Shown in pieces: positions 15,540-23,869 of a stretch of DNA of 35,469 nt (positions within the stretch are counted from its first letter, which is position 1; each line of letters starts with the position of its first letter). The translations under genes and the position numbers were made by a program. Origin of the DNA: Pseudomonas citri (GTDB taxonomy: Bacteria; Pseudomonadota; Gammaproteobacteria; Pseudomonadales; Pseudomonadaceae); assembly GCF_025336485.1 (NCBI RefSeq), contig NZ_JAODAB010000040.1, forward strand, positions 1-35,469, written 5' to 3'. The notes under the pieces were generated by a model. That model saw only the letters and a list, made by a program, of their open reading frames with translations, did not search any database and had not been told where the DNA came from.

Positions 15540-15791
15540 ATGAGCGAAATGAACGACACACCGGTCGACGGCACGCTGGATGCCACCGGCCTCAATTGCC
15601 CGGAACCGGTGATGATGCTGCACCAGCACATCCGCGACCTGATCCCCGGCGGGTTGCTGAAGGTGATCGCTACCGACCCCTCGACGCGCCGCGACATCCC
15701 CAAGTTTTGCGTGTTCCTGGATCACGAACTGGTGGCCCAGCGTGAGGAAGCAGGCACGTACCTCTACTGGATCCGCAAGAAGCTCGGTTAA
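15540..15791 (+). CDS. tusA: Sulfurtransferase TusA
   Basis: This 83-residue cytosolic sulfur carrier of the TusA/SirA family relays persulfide sulfur from IscS-type desulfurases toward tRNA 2-thiouridine synthesis and other sulfur uses. The hallmark LDATGLNCPEPVMMLH holds the active cysteine C20 in CPEP. The rest is a beta-alpha two-layer fold with DPSTRRDIPKFC (about 46-57). CAGGAG lies 6 bases before the ATG at 15540. It stands alone between rlmM and pdxB on the same strand. Confidence 0.95.
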   Translation: MSEMNDTPVDGTLDATGLNCPEPVMMLHQHIRDLIPGGLLKVIATDPSTRRDIPKFCVFLDHELVAQREEAGTYLYWIRKKLG

Positions 15792-15946
15792 TCCTTCGAG
15801 TGGCTGATACGGATCTGCTTGCGTGCACTGCGCGCCAAGCGGATCGACAGCATCAACGCCGCACAGCTCAAGCCAGCGATCAAACCCTGCCACTGTTGTA
15901 ATGCTATTGGGGATTTGTAATCGCTCCAGGTAATGCGCAGGCCCAC
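15788..15946 (-). CDS. Possible small membrane protein (52 residues)
   Basis: A minus-strand frame with a GTG start reads VGLRITWSDYKSPIALQQWQ, then one hydrophobic helix (about 21-38, GLIAGLSCAALMLSIRLA) and a basic tail (RSARKQIRISHSKD). The helix flanked by positive charges resembles a genuine single-pass inner-membrane peptide, and the tusA stop overlaps its stop by four bases. There is no ATG and only a weak AGGCG site. The family is not recognised; it may be chance. Confidence 0.3.
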   Translation of the reverse strand: MGLRITWSDYKSPIALQQWQGLIAGLSCAALMLSIRLARSARKQIRISHSKD

Positions 15947-15987
15947 GGGAACGCCTACACTGCCCACCCCGCCAAAGGAGCTCTGCC

Positions 15988-17130
15988 ATGCTGATCGTCG
16001 CCGACGAAAACATTCCCCTGCTTGATGCATTTTTCCAAGGTTTCGGCGAAATCCGTCGGGTGCCGGGTCGCGGCATCGATCGCTCGATGGTTGCCCAGGC
16101 CGATGTGTTGCTGGTGCGCTCGGTCAGCCAGGTCAATCGGGCGCTGCTCGAAGGCAGCAAGGTTCGCTTCGTGGGCACGTGCACCATCGGCACCGATCAT
16201 CTGGACCTGGACTATTTCGCCGAGGCCGGGATTCGCTGGGCCAGTGCGCCGGGCTGCAATGCCCGCGGCGTGGTGGACTATGTGCTGGGGAGCCTGATGA
16301 CCCTGGCGGAAATCGAAGGCGCAGACCTCAAGCGACGTACCTTCGGAGTGGTTGGGGCGGGCCAGGTGGGCGGGCGCCTGATCGAGGTGCTCAAGGGGCT
16401 GGGGTGGGCAGTGAAGGTCTGCGACCCGCCGCGCCAGGCGGCCGAAGGGGGCGACTATGTGAGCCTGGAGCAGATCATCGAACAGTGCGATGTGATCAGC
16501 TTGCACACCCCCTTGACCCGCGACGGCGCGCAACCGACCTGGCATCTGTTCGACGAAGATCGCCTGAACCGGCTCAAGCCCGGCACCTGGCTGATCAACG
16601 CGGCCCGGGGGCCGGTGATCGACAACGCGGCATTGCGTGAGGTGCTATTGGCCCGTGAAGACCTGCAAGCGGTGCTTGATGTGTGGGAGCAGGAGCCGAC
16701 CGTGGACGTGGACCTGGCCGACCTGTGCGTGATCGCTACGCCGCACATTGCCGGTTATAGCCTCGACGGCCGCCAGCGTGGTACGGCACAGATCTACGAA
16801 GCCTTGTGCGCGTTTCTCGAACAACCAGCCCAAGTCAGTCTCAGCGACTTGCTGCCCCGGCCCTGGCTGGGCGGCATCACCCTGGATGCCGAAACCGACC
16901 CTGCCTGGGCGCTGGCAGTGCTGTGCCGGAGCGTGTACGACCCGCGTGGCGACGACGCGAATTTTCGCCGCAGCCTGGTGGGCACGGTCGACGAGCAGCG
17001 CCGCGCTTTCGATGTGTTGCGCAAGCACTACCCGCCGCGCCGGGAAATCGACAGCCTGAAGGTACGTATCGACGGCCCGTCGCCGGCCCTGCAACAGATC
17101 GTGACCGCACTGGGAGCCACGCCCCTTTAA
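15988..17130 (+). CDS. pdxB: Erythronate-4-phosphate dehydrogenase
   Basis: This 380-residue NAD-dependent D-2-hydroxyacid dehydrogenase-fold enzyme oxidises 4-phosphoerythronate in the DXP-dependent pyridoxal-phosphate pathway. The start MLIVADENIPLLDAFF is diagnostic of PdxB. The nucleotide-binding motif is GVVGAGQVGGR (G123, G125, G128), and catalytic candidates are R207 (INAARGPV), E236 (DVWEQEP) and H253 (ATPHIAGYS). The C-terminal about 90 residues form the PdxB-specific dimerisation domain (VDEQRRAFDVLRKHYPPRRE). An AAAGGAG site precedes the ATG. The gene stands alone, followed by a REP and a MITE. Confidence 0.96.
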   Translation: MLIVADENIPLLDAFFQGFGEIRRVPGRGIDRSMVAQADVLLVRSVSQVNRALLEGSKVRFVGTCTIGTDHLDLDYFAEAGIRWASAPGCNARGVVDYVLGSLMTLAEIEGADLKRRTFGVVGAGQVGGRLIEVLKGLGWAVKVCDPPRQAAEGGDYVSLEQIIEQCDVISLHTPLTRDGAQPTWHLFDEDRLNRLKPGTWLINAARGPVIDNAALREVLLAREDLQAVLDVWEQEPTVDVDLADLCVIATPHIAGYSLDGRQRGTAQIYEALCAFLEQPAQVSLSDLLPRPWLGGITLDAETDPAWALAVLCRSVYDPRGDDANFRRSLVGTVDEQRRAFDVLRKHYPPRREIDSLKVRIDGPSPALQQIVTALGATPL

Positions 17131-17146
17131 TTGTGGAGCGATTTCT

Positions 17147-17187
17147 GTGGCGAGGGAGCTTGCTCCCGCTGGGATGCGAAGCAGCCC
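17147..17187. repeat. REP element downstream of pdxB
   Basis: GTGGCGAGGGAGCTTGCTCCC with the palindrome GGGAGC-TT-GCTCCC (17154-17167) and the trailing CGCTGGGATGCGAAGCAGCCC is the common REP/ERIC-like sequence of the P. fluorescens group. Its right end is interrupted by the MITE at 17188. Confidence 0.82.
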
Positions 17188-17346
17188 TAGGCTCTGTACG
17201 AAAAGTCTTGAGACGAAGGTCAGGCAAGGCGAAAACAGCCGAGGAACGGCCGGGGTCGCGCTCGACTTTACGGGTTGTAAATGAGCATTCCGAGGCTGTT
17301 TTCAACGCAGCATGAACGAGTATCAAGGCTTTTCGTACAGAGCCTA
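17188..17346. mobile_element. 159-bp MITE-like element with 24-bp terminal inverted repeats
   Basis: The ends TAGGCTCTGTACGAAAAG... (17188-17211) and ...CTTTTCGTACAGAGCCTA (17323-17346) are inverted copies matching at 23 of 24 bases. Inner arms also pair imperfectly (GAAAACAGCC near 17230, GGCTGTTTTC near 17294), so the whole element can fold as one hairpin. There is no coding capacity for a transposase. Both outer boundaries carry TA, compatible with a TA target duplication (Tc1/mariner-IS630 or IS5-type) after insertion into the REP tail. It was probably mobilised in trans by a full-length relative elsewhere. Confidence 0.82.
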
Positions 17347-17375
17347 AGTGCTGTCACGGATCTCTGTTGTAGCAG

Positions 17376-17609
17376 TTATCCGAAAGAAGGCATCGGCCCC
17401 AGTGAGTTCAGCAGCCAGGTAATCGCGGCCACTGCGGCGAGCACCGTAACCACCAGGCCGATCAGCAGCCACTTGGCAATTTTCAGCCACTTCGGTTGTG
17501 CGGGCTGGGGAACGAGGGCCTCCAGCGCGAGGCGTTTTTCCTCGGTGCAGCGTGGGCAGGGGGCGTTTTCCTGGAAAATCACGGCCCGGCATTGGTCACA
17601 GATTTTCAT
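17376..17609 (-). CDS. Small zinc-ribbon membrane protein
   Basis: This 77-residue hypothetical protein has an N-terminal zinc ribbon (CDQC at 4-7, CPRC at 18-21) followed by a linker and one membrane helix (about 43-68, WLLIGLVVTVLAAVAAITWLL). The knuckle pair suggests metal binding at the cytoplasmic side of the inner membrane. The family is not named with confidence. It lies 26 bases downstream of the next gene (17636-18433) on the same strand and may be co-transcribed. Confidence 0.75.
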   Translation of the reverse strand: MKICDQCRAVIFQENAPCPRCTEEKRLALEALVPQPAQPKWLKIAKWLLIGLVVTVLAAVAAITWLLNSLGPMPSFG

Positions 17610-17635
17610 GGCTCAATCCAGGCTCGTGGAAGGAT

Positions 17636-18433
17636 TCAGTATTCATAGACAATCCCCAGGCGCTCCATGACTTCCAGTGCGTTGGCCAGGGCCAGGCCGT
17701 TCATGGAGAGGCAGGCGAAGGTCTGGTATTCATCGAAATGCGTGCCGATGGCCAGCAGCTTCAAATCATGGGCGTCCAACTGTGCGTTGAAATACTGGAG
17801 CAATGCCCGCTCCCAGTGGTCGGCACGGTTAACCGCATCGACAGCCTTGGCATCCGGCGTCGCGATCTCGATGCCCAACCGCCGCAGCGGTGCGAGGGCG
17901 TTGACCGCACCGACGCCCTGGGTCGGCCATTCCTTCCATTCGAATTCAGCCAGCCGATTGGCCTCGGCGAGCGCTGACTGGAGCTGAGTCCAGGCCCAAT
18001 CCCACTGCCCGGTAGGGGCAGGAATGTTTTGCGCGAGCGTGTCCGCGTGCGTCTCGTCGAACAAGTAATAGAACAGATCGGCCAGGGTATCGGCCACAGC
18101 CAGCGGCGGCCCTTGCTCGGTGTCCAGGTCACGGCTCAAGCGCTCCCACAAACTGCCGAGTTCCTCCCAATCCTCTTCATCCATGTCATCTTCGATCACC
18201 TGGGCCTTGTCGCCGCGTTCGTAGTCGTCCAGTCTCGTCATGAGCACACGTACCCGGCCGTCGGCGAGATGGACGTCGTAGCTGCGGTAATCTAGGTAAT
18301 TGGTCTGGAAAACGATACGCTCGGGAAACACCTCATGGGTGAGGCTTTCTTGCGCATCGAAATACACGCCGCCCTCAAGTTCGCCATGGGCGCGGGTGAT
18401 GCGTTGAAACGACAACAGGTCGATTGGATTCAT
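17636..18433 (-). CDS. Conserved-looking hypothetical acidic protein (265 aa)
   Basis: This 265-residue soluble protein with no signal peptide or membrane helix is rich in acidic and aromatic residues, with a very acidic patch EDDMDEEDWEELG (81-93). The C-terminal part, LLAIGTHFDEYQTFACLS and LANALEVMERLGIVYEY, reads like a structured domain. Even codon use and length support a real gene. I do not recognise the family. ATG at 18433 with a weak GAG ribosome site; a longer start is not evident. Confidence 0.7.
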   Translation of the reverse strand: MNPIDLLSFQRITRAHGELEGGVYFDAQESLTHEVFPERIVFQTNYLDYRSYDVHLADGRVRVLMTRLDDYERGDKAQVIEDDMDEEDWEELGSLWERLSRDLDTEQGPPLAVADTLADLFYYLFDETHADTLAQNIPAPTGQWDWAWTQLQSALAEANRLAEFEWKEWPTQGVGAVNALAPLRRLGIEIATPDAKAVDAVNRADHWERALLQYFNAQLDAHDLKLLAIGTHFDEYQTFACLSMNGLALANALEVMERLGIVYEY

Positions 18434-18606
18434 GTGGCTCAGGTCTTATGGATGAGGGTGGAGCATGGAAGCTCATGCGCGCCGTACAAATGTACCGACC
18501 TCCTGATGGGCGCTGATCGTACACCAGGGAGAGGGGCGCGCGTGACCGCGCCGTTGCCGTCATTCATCGACGGCAGGCGGAATCCACGGCCCCGAAGCCT
18601 GCGGGA

Positions 18607-18954
18607 TCAGAATGGCATCGGCAGCGGCAATGCTGTGGCGTTCAGATGGCTCAGGAAGAGGAATCCACTCACCAGCACCGCATTGACCGACCAGGCCACC
18701 GTGAGGAAGCGGGCGATCTGGCCGTAGACGGGACTGCGGACATTGTCGGCGTTGCGCCATACCGCGTTGAGCATGCAGGCGGTATACGCCACGAAAGCCA
18801 GCAGCATCAAGCCGAACAGGGACGGGGTCACCCGGTTGAACGCCATCAGGATCAGGCCAAACAGCACATTGCTGAGCGCCACGCCATAGAGCCAGAACAC
18901 CACCCACAGCGCAGTGTGGCCCTGGGTATTCAACCAATGCTGAAACTTGCTCAT
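18607..18954 (-). CDS. Small integral membrane protein (115 aa)
   Basis: The start MSKFQHWLNTQGHTALWVVFW at 18954 has AAGGAG 7 bases upstream and is preferred to a longer frame up to 19107. Three hydrophobic segments are seen (about 15-39, 44-66, 80-103), separated by short charged loops (NAVWRNADNVRSPVYGQ). Inner-membrane location is likely; the function is not recognised. It stands between the binding protein gene and the acidic hypothetical, all on the minus strand. Confidence 0.72.
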   Translation of the reverse strand: MSKFQHWLNTQGHTALWVVFWLYGVALSNVLFGLILMAFNRVTPSLFGLMLLAFVAYTACMLNAVWRNADNVRSPVYGQIARFLTVAWSVNAVLVSGFLFLSHLNATALPLPMPF

Positions 18955-19103
18955 TATCACTCCTTGGCCCCTTGAGGGTCCGTGTATCCCTACAAGCCCG
19001 TACAGCCTTGAATCGGAGGGTGATCGATACGGCAGTGGCGGGCGCCTGTACACGTTTGAGTCTAGCGGGTTTTTTGACGTGCCCTTGGTCGATGTCGGGT
19101 GAA

Positions 19104-19850
19104 TCATTGCTCTGTGGGCTGTTCGTAGCGCCGCTGGATGCGCGCCAACTCGCCGGAGCTGCGCAACTGCTCCAGGGCGCGAGCCCAGGCGGCGACCACC
19201 TTGTCGTCACTGTCGGGGCTGAAGGCGATGTACAGCGATGAGCGATACAACTCGATGGGAATCTTGCGCAGCGTGCCGGGGGGAATCTTCAATTGGCGGC
19301 TGTAGTAAGCCAACCCCGCATCGGTGTCGCCGATGACGATCTCGGTGCGTCCGGCCAGGAGCATGCGGTACAGCTGCCGGCTCTCGGTGGCGCTTTTGTC
19401 CAGGTTGTTGAAGCCCATCGATTGCAGCATCTGCGGTACCAGGCCGGCATGGCGCGTGGTGATCTGCGGGGCATGCAGCAATTGCTCCAGGGAGTTCACC
19501 GGCGGCGTGGTGCTCAATTGATAGGGGTGGATGGATTCTTCCACGATTGGGCCGACCCACTTGAACAATGGCTCGCGCTCCGGTGTGCGGAACATCGAGT
19601 ACATGATGGTCTTGGGGCGGCTCTTCAGGATCTGGCTGGCGCGCATGCTCGGTTGCATCGATATCTCGAATTGGTCCCCGGTCAGCGCCATGATGGCCCG
19701 CACGATCTCCGTGGTCATGCCGGTGAGTTGGTTGTCCTCCTGGTAGTTGTACGGGGCCCATTCTTCGGTTACGACCTGATACTCCTCGGCCTGCACAACC
19801 GTGCCAAGCAATAGACAGAGCAGCGCTGCCGCAGATGTCGAGGGTTTCAC
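19104..19850 (-). CDS. Periplasmic amino-acid-type substrate-binding protein (SBP_bac_3)
   Basis: This 248-residue exported protein has a signal peptide (KPSTSAAALLCLLLGTVVQA, about 2-21) followed by EEYQVVTEEWAPYNYQEDN, the usual beginning of family-3 solute-binding proteins. TGMTTEIVRAIMALTGDQFE and a second lobe around TEIVIGDTDAGLAYYSRQ fit as well. The start is GTG at 19850 because AGGAG lies 5 bases before it and the signal peptide follows directly; an upstream in-frame ATG lacks a ribosome site. No ABC permease or ATPase gene is adjacent, so it is an orphan, perhaps sensing or feeding another transporter. The ligand is unknown. Confidence 0.85.
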   Translation of the reverse strand: MKPSTSAAALLCLLLGTVVQAEEYQVVTEEWAPYNYQEDNQLTGMTTEIVRAIMALTGDQFEISMQPSMRASQILKSRPKTIMYSMFRTPEREPLFKWVGPIVEESIHPYQLSTTPPVNSLEQLLHAPQITTRHAGLVPQMLQSMGFNNLDKSATESRQLYRMLLAGRTEIVIGDTDAGLAYYSRQLKIPPGTLRKIPIELYRSSLYIAFSPDSDDKVVAAWARALEQLRSSGELARIQRRYEQPTEQ

Positions 19851-19984
19851 GTGGGCTCCTGGTGAGCGATTGGGGGCGAATCGCAAAGGCAACGTAAGCA
19901 TAGACTCAAACACGAGCCTGTCGGATTGACGTGCTTCAGCGAAAGGAGCGGTGACCGATCGGGCCGGCCGCCTCCAACCGGTGC

Positions 19985-20899
19985 TTATATCGCGGCGGCC
20001 CACTGCCGGATTTGTGCGAGGGTGGCCGTTGCCCCGCCGCAAACCACCACCAGGACGTTAGCGTATCGATCCAGTGCATGGGGTTCATAAGCCAGGGAGA
20101 GCGCGGCCCCGCAGGCCGGCTCGACCAGAACGCGATGATCGAGCAAAAACTGTTCGCAGGCATCGAGCGCCTGCCGGTCGGTCACGACCACGCTTTCGAT
20201 CCGATGGGTTGCGCGGTACTGGAAGGCCTGGTCACAGATCCGTTTGGCTCCCAGGGAGGTGGCGACAGAACTGATGCGCTCGATTTCCACCGGTCGACCG
20301 GCCTCGGTGGCGGCGCGAAAGGACGCAGCCCCTTCGGTCTCGACAGCGATGACCGGAACGTCTTGCCAGCCATTGCGGTGAAGGCCTTCGACTACCCCGC
20401 AAAGCAGCCCGCCACCGCCCACCGAAAGCACTACGGCATCCGGCTTGTGCCCGGCCTGTGCCACCTCATCGATCAGCGTGGCGTGGCCCGTCCATAACAG
20501 CGGGTCATCAAAAGGATGAATGAACGCATCGTCTGGGGATGCCAGGGTCAGCGCCAACTGGTTCGCTTCCTGCCAGGAGCTGCCATGGACAATCACCGTC
20601 GCCCCCTCCAGGGCCAGCAATTGCTTGGCTCGCTCGGTGGTGGTTTCCGGCACGACAACGGTCACAGGCAGGCCCAATCGGCGTCCGGCATAGGCCACGG
20701 CAAGCCCCGCATTGCCGCCCGAAGACGAAATAAATCGCTTGGCGCCACGGGCGTGATAGGTCTCACAGGCATGCCCGACGCCACGCAACTTGAACGACCC
20801 GCAGGGCTGCAACGCGTCAATCTTGAGCCAGATAGCGCGCTGTGCGATCGCGCTGAGTTGACGGGATTCAATCAAGGGAGTGTTGATGTGCAGAGTCAT
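19985..20899 (-). CDS. PLP-dependent serine/threonine dehydratase-like enzyme
   Basis: This 304-residue fold-type II PLP enzyme has Schiff-base Lys K37 in CGSFKLRG, a substrate/phosphate loop SSSGGNAGLA (58-67) and the glycine-rich loop SVGGGGLLCG (159-168) that holds the PLP phosphate. These indicate a serine or threonine ammonia-lyase producing pyruvate or 2-oxobutyrate plus ammonia. No regulatory ACT domain is present, so it is the short catabolic type. The ATG at 20899 has AAAGGA 7 bases upstream. L-serine dehydratase, threonine dehydratase and racemase-like relatives cannot be separated from sequence alone. Confidence 0.87.
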   Translation of the reverse strand: MTLHINTPLIESRQLSAIAQRAIWLKIDALQPCGSFKLRGVGHACETYHARGAKRFISSSGGNAGLAVAYAGRRLGLPVTVVVPETTTERAKQLLALEGATVIVHGSSWQEANQLALTLASPDDAFIHPFDDPLLWTGHATLIDEVAQAGHKPDAVVLSVGGGGLLCGVVEGLHRNGWQDVPVIAVETEGAASFRAATEAGRPVEIERISSVATSLGAKRICDQAFQYRATHRIESVVVTDRQALDACEQFLLDHRVLVEPACGAALSLAYEPHALDRYANVLVVVCGGATATLAQIRQWAAAI

Positions 20900-21133
20900 T
20901 GCTGAGTCCTTTCGTCTATCGAACTGAACCGCTACCCGGCCGAAATACCCGCACATATGGCGTCCAGTGACGGCGCCGCTTGCGGTCAGTGACTGCGAGC
21001 TCTGGCGCGAGCAGGCGGACCATAGCTTACGTCTCTGATCAGCGCAATTGGGGGGCGCCTGTCCTTACCCGTTTATGCAAGCCCGGGCGGTCAAGGCGCC
21101 TTTACCCGAAGCGAAGCAATGCTTCATGAAGGC

Positions 21134-21769
21134 TCAAATACTGTCCGCTAATCGCCTGGCCTGTTGATTCGCTGCCTCTCGCGCACTGCGATCAACGTCT
21201 TCCCCCAGGATGGTTTTTTCCACAATCACCGAATGCACATCCGTCACGCCGACAAACTTCAGCCAGGCTTCAACGTAGGGTTTCTGAAAATCGAAGCGGG
21301 TTGCTGGCGTGATCGACTGGGCCGAAAAATCCAAGCCTCGGGCATACATCACCACGGCTGTTTTGTTGACCAGCAGACCTTCCAGGCCGTGCTCCGGATC
21401 AAAGCTGAACAGGATGTCTTTCTGCGACACCAGGTCGATGAAGTGCTTGAGTTTGTAGGGGATGCTGAAGTTCCACAGCGGTACGGACATCACCAGCACA
21501 TCAGCGCGATGCAGGTGATCGGCCAAGTCCTTTAGCGTGTTCCAGGCGTCCTGTTGCGCGGCAGTCAAGGGCGTGCCATTGAGCCCGGCGTATTTGGCCT
21601 CCAGGGCCAGGTCATCGAATTCCGGTAACGCCAGGCTCCATAAGTCGAGCGTGACAATGTCGGTGTCCGGTGCGTTTTCCCGATAACGCGTAATGAAGCT
21701 GCGAGCGACTTCCAGGGAAGCCGAACGCTGCTTGCGGGGAGAACATTCAATATGGAGAAGAGTCGTCAT
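21134..21769 (-). CDS. azoR: FMN-dependent NADH-azoreductase
   Basis: This 211-residue flavodoxin-fold quinone/azo reductase has an N-terminal HIECSPRKQRSASLEVARSF (about 6-25) supplying the FMN-phosphate loop. MSVPLWNFSIPYKLKHFIDLV (94-114) is the AzoR signature near the isoalloxazine ring. The family reduces quinones and azo compounds with two-electron NADH chemistry and protects against electrophiles. A GAGGCG site precedes the ATG. It is divergent from the LysR-type gene, whose product probably controls it through the palindrome at 21824-21838. Confidence 0.92.
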   Translation of the reverse strand: MTTLLHIECSPRKQRSASLEVARSFITRYRENAPDTDIVTLDLWSLALPEFDDLALEAKYAGLNGTPLTAAQQDAWNTLKDLADHLHRADVLVMSVPLWNFSIPYKLKHFIDLVSQKDILFSFDPEHGLEGLLVNKTAVVMYARGLDFSAQSITPATRFDFQKPYVEAWLKFVGVTDVHSVIVEKTILGEDVDRSAREAANQQARRLADSI

Positions 21770-21823
21770 GGCGCGCCTCGATCAGTGGGGGGAATAGGGC
21801 AGGTGGGCGCATTGCAACATAGC

Positions 21824-21838
21824 TATATTTGAAATATA
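21824..21838. promoter_or_regulatory. Palindromic LysR-type operator between azoR and its regulator
   Basis: TATATTTGAAATATA is a perfect 7-bp inverted repeat around a central G. It lies in the 107-bp divergent intergenic region, about 55 bp from the azoR start and 39 bp from the regulator start. Its AT-rich symmetry and placement fit a LysR-family binding site that also serves autoregulation. Confidence 0.6.
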
Positions 21839-21876
21839 AATTGTAAATTCATGCGCTATTTATCACGTATAAAACT

Positions 21877-22731
21877 ATGTTCGATCACCTGCTGCTCAAG
21901 ACCTTTGTCACTGTCGTCGAGGAAGAAGGTTTCAGTCGTGCCGCCCAAAAGCTGCACCTCACGCAATCTGCGGTCAGTGGTCATGTACGGCGACTGGAGG
22001 AACAGGTCGGCAAACCGCTGTTGACCCGCACCACTCGCGCTCAGCAATTGACACCCGATGGCGAGCGCCTGGTCGCTTATGCGCGCACGATTCTTACGTT
22101 GAACCGTGATGCCTGGGCCGAACTGACGCGCACACCGTTTCACGGGCGACTGCGGATCGGGGTGTCCGACGATTTTGTCGAGGCGCGGTTACTGCGCACC
22201 TTCCAGGATTTCGCGGCGCAGTACCCGGGCATGGAGATCGACGTGCAGGTCGGCATTCCGGGGACGTTGCTGAACCTGATGAAGCAAGGCCATCTGGAGC
22301 TGGTCGTCGGTTCGCTGTGCGAAACCAGCGAGGCTGGGTTGCTGCTCTGGCAAGAGCCGCTCGTGTGGGCCTGGTCGGCGCAACCTGTCACCCAGTTACC
22401 GACGCCGCTGCCGTTGGCCCTGTTCCCCGAACCGTGCCCCTACCGGGAGGCGGCGCTGACGAGGTTGGCCCAGGCCGGAATCGCCCAACGCACGGCAATG
22501 TTATGCAGCAGCGCCGCCGGGTTGCGAGCAGCGGCACTTGCCGGTTTCGCGGTAGCGCCCATGGCCGCCAGCCAATTGGGGCAAGGGCTGGCGGTTCTTG
22601 GCGGCGAACACGGATTGCCGGATTTGCCGGATGTGCAATTTCGATTGTTTACCGCTGCGGATGTGGATCGCACGATTGTGGCGGCGGTGACTCGGTTGGT
22701 TGTGGAGTATTGTTCCGGGCGTAGGGTTTGA
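21877..22731 (+). CDS. LysR-family transcriptional regulator
   Basis: This 284-residue regulator has an N-terminal winged helix-turn-helix (about 3-62), with GFSRAAQKLHLTQSAVSGHVRRLEEQVG as the recognition region. A LysR substrate-binding fold follows (about 90-275). It is transcribed away from azoR, a classic LysR arrangement, so azoR and perhaps the downstream dehydrogenase are likely targets. The effector is unknown, possibly a quinone-like electrophile by analogy to other azoR regulators. The ribosome site is weak. The SDR start lies 38 bases past its stop. Confidence 0.93.
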   Translation: MFDHLLLKTFVTVVEEEGFSRAAQKLHLTQSAVSGHVRRLEEQVGKPLLTRTTRAQQLTPDGERLVAYARTILTLNRDAWAELTRTPFHGRLRIGVSDDFVEARLLRTFQDFAAQYPGMEIDVQVGIPGTLLNLMKQGHLELVVGSLCETSEAGLLLWQEPLVWAWSAQPVTQLPTPLPLALFPEPCPYREAALTRLAQAGIAQRTAMLCSSAAGLRAAALAGFAVAPMAASQLGQGLAVLGGEHGLPDLPDVQFRLFTAADVDRTIVAAVTRLVVEYCSGRRV

Positions 22732-22769
22732 TTAAGAGGTCCATGAATCTGCGGCAGAGGAGTAAGGCA

Positions 22770-23549
22770 ATGGCTGAAAAGTGGAATCATCAGGTCGCTC
22801 TGATCAGCGGTGCTGGCAGCGAGCAGGGGATCGGGATGGCCGTCGCGCGGTGCCTGGGCGCGGCTGGCGCGAAGCTGATCGTCACCGCCAGCAGCGCACG
22901 GATCCACGATCGGGTCGGCGAGTTGCGTGCCGCCGGTTTTACCGTGGAAGGTCGCCCGGTCGACCTGACCGATGAGGAACAGGTGGGCGAGTTCATCACC
23001 TGGGCGTATTCGCTGTGGGGGCGTGTCGACATCTTGGTGAACAATGCCGGCCTGACCGTGCAGGGTAAACTCGAAGCTGCCGCCGAGTTGGCCAACATGA
23101 GCGTGGAGACTTGGTCAGGCTCCATCGCGCGCAACCTCACCACCGCGTTTCTGCTGACTCGCGGCGTACTGCCAGGTATGCAGGCAAGGCGTTATGGCCG
23201 CATCGTCAACATCAGTTCCACTACGGGTACCCGCGACAGTTATCCGACCGGTGCGGCCTACAGTGCTGCTAAAGCCGGGATGGTGGGCATGGGCATGAGC
23301 CTGGCCCAGGAAGTCGCCAAGCAGGGCATTACCGTGAACTCAGTTGCCCCCGGCTGGATCGCGACAGGCTCGAGTTCACCGGAGGAAGAACGGGCCGCCG
23401 TTTACACGCCAATCGGACGGGCAGGCCGCCCGGAAGAGGTGGCTGCGGCAGTGGCGTTCCTGGCTTCTCCAGAAGCCAGCTACATTACGGGTGAGATACT
23501 GGTGGTGGACGGTGGTAATTGTCTGGTTGAGAACAAAAGCCCGGAGTGA
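22770..23549 (+). CDS. Short-chain dehydrogenase/reductase (FabG-like)
   Basis: This 259-residue classical SDR has a cofactor motif GAGSEQGIG (14-22), NNAG (91-94), and catalytic S150 (NISS), Y164 and K168 (AYSAAKAG). The C-terminal SYITGEILVVDGG is typical of the FabG-like group. The ATG at 22770 has GAGGAG 7 bases upstream; an upstream in-frame ATG (22746) is less likely. It is probably co-transcribed with the LysR gene. It is an NAD(P)-dependent ketone/alcohol oxidoreductase with unknown substrate; a role as the fatty-acid pathway FabG is unlikely away from fab genes. Confidence 0.9.
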   Translation: MAEKWNHQVALISGAGSEQGIGMAVARCLGAAGAKLIVTASSARIHDRVGELRAAGFTVEGRPVDLTDEEQVGEFITWAYSLWGRVDILVNNAGLTVQGKLEAAAELANMSVETWSGSIARNLTTAFLLTRGVLPGMQARRYGRIVNISSTTGTRDSYPTGAAYSAAKAGMVGMGMSLAQEVAKQGITVNSVAPGWIATGSSSPEEERAAVYTPIGRAGRPEEVAAAVAFLASPEASYITGEILVVDGGNCLVENKSPE

Positions 23550-23869
23550 GGGGCGCAGAGGGCGGATTCATTCTGTTGGATAACTGTCCCGCTTCCGTCT
23601 TCATTCATGGAGTCTGCACCCAATGCTGCAAAAAACACGCAATTGCGGACTCATCATCCTATCGAGCGACGTATAGATTCACGGCAACTATTGGCAACCG
23701 TAAAGTGCTGGTGGTGGGGATTCGGCATATGTCCAGGTTTGTGCCCAACGTCGAGGCAATAAAATCAGCCTGGGCGCAACAGAAAGCTCGTTCGGGCATG
23801 GGCGGCGATGGGACCGTTGTTCATCTATGATCCATCGGTATGTTGAGGTCCGCCACTCAAGGACGCCCT
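23550..23869. other. Intergenic region without supported gene
   Basis: About 320 bp. A 94-codon plus-strand frame (23546-23830) crosses it but lacks a ribosome site, a family resemblance or plausible composition, and overlaps the SDR stop. The only feature seen is AAGGA just before the next gene. Confidence 0.55.

Noticed and set aside
18555..18574. GCCGTC/GACGGC hairpin as a terminator of the 18607 gene
   Set aside because: Only a 6-bp stem with a 7-base loop and no T tract on the minus strand; too weak to call.
23546..23830. 94-codon plus-strand frame between the SDR and NYN genes
   Set aside because: No ribosome site, overlaps the SDR stop, and the translation does not resemble a folded protein.
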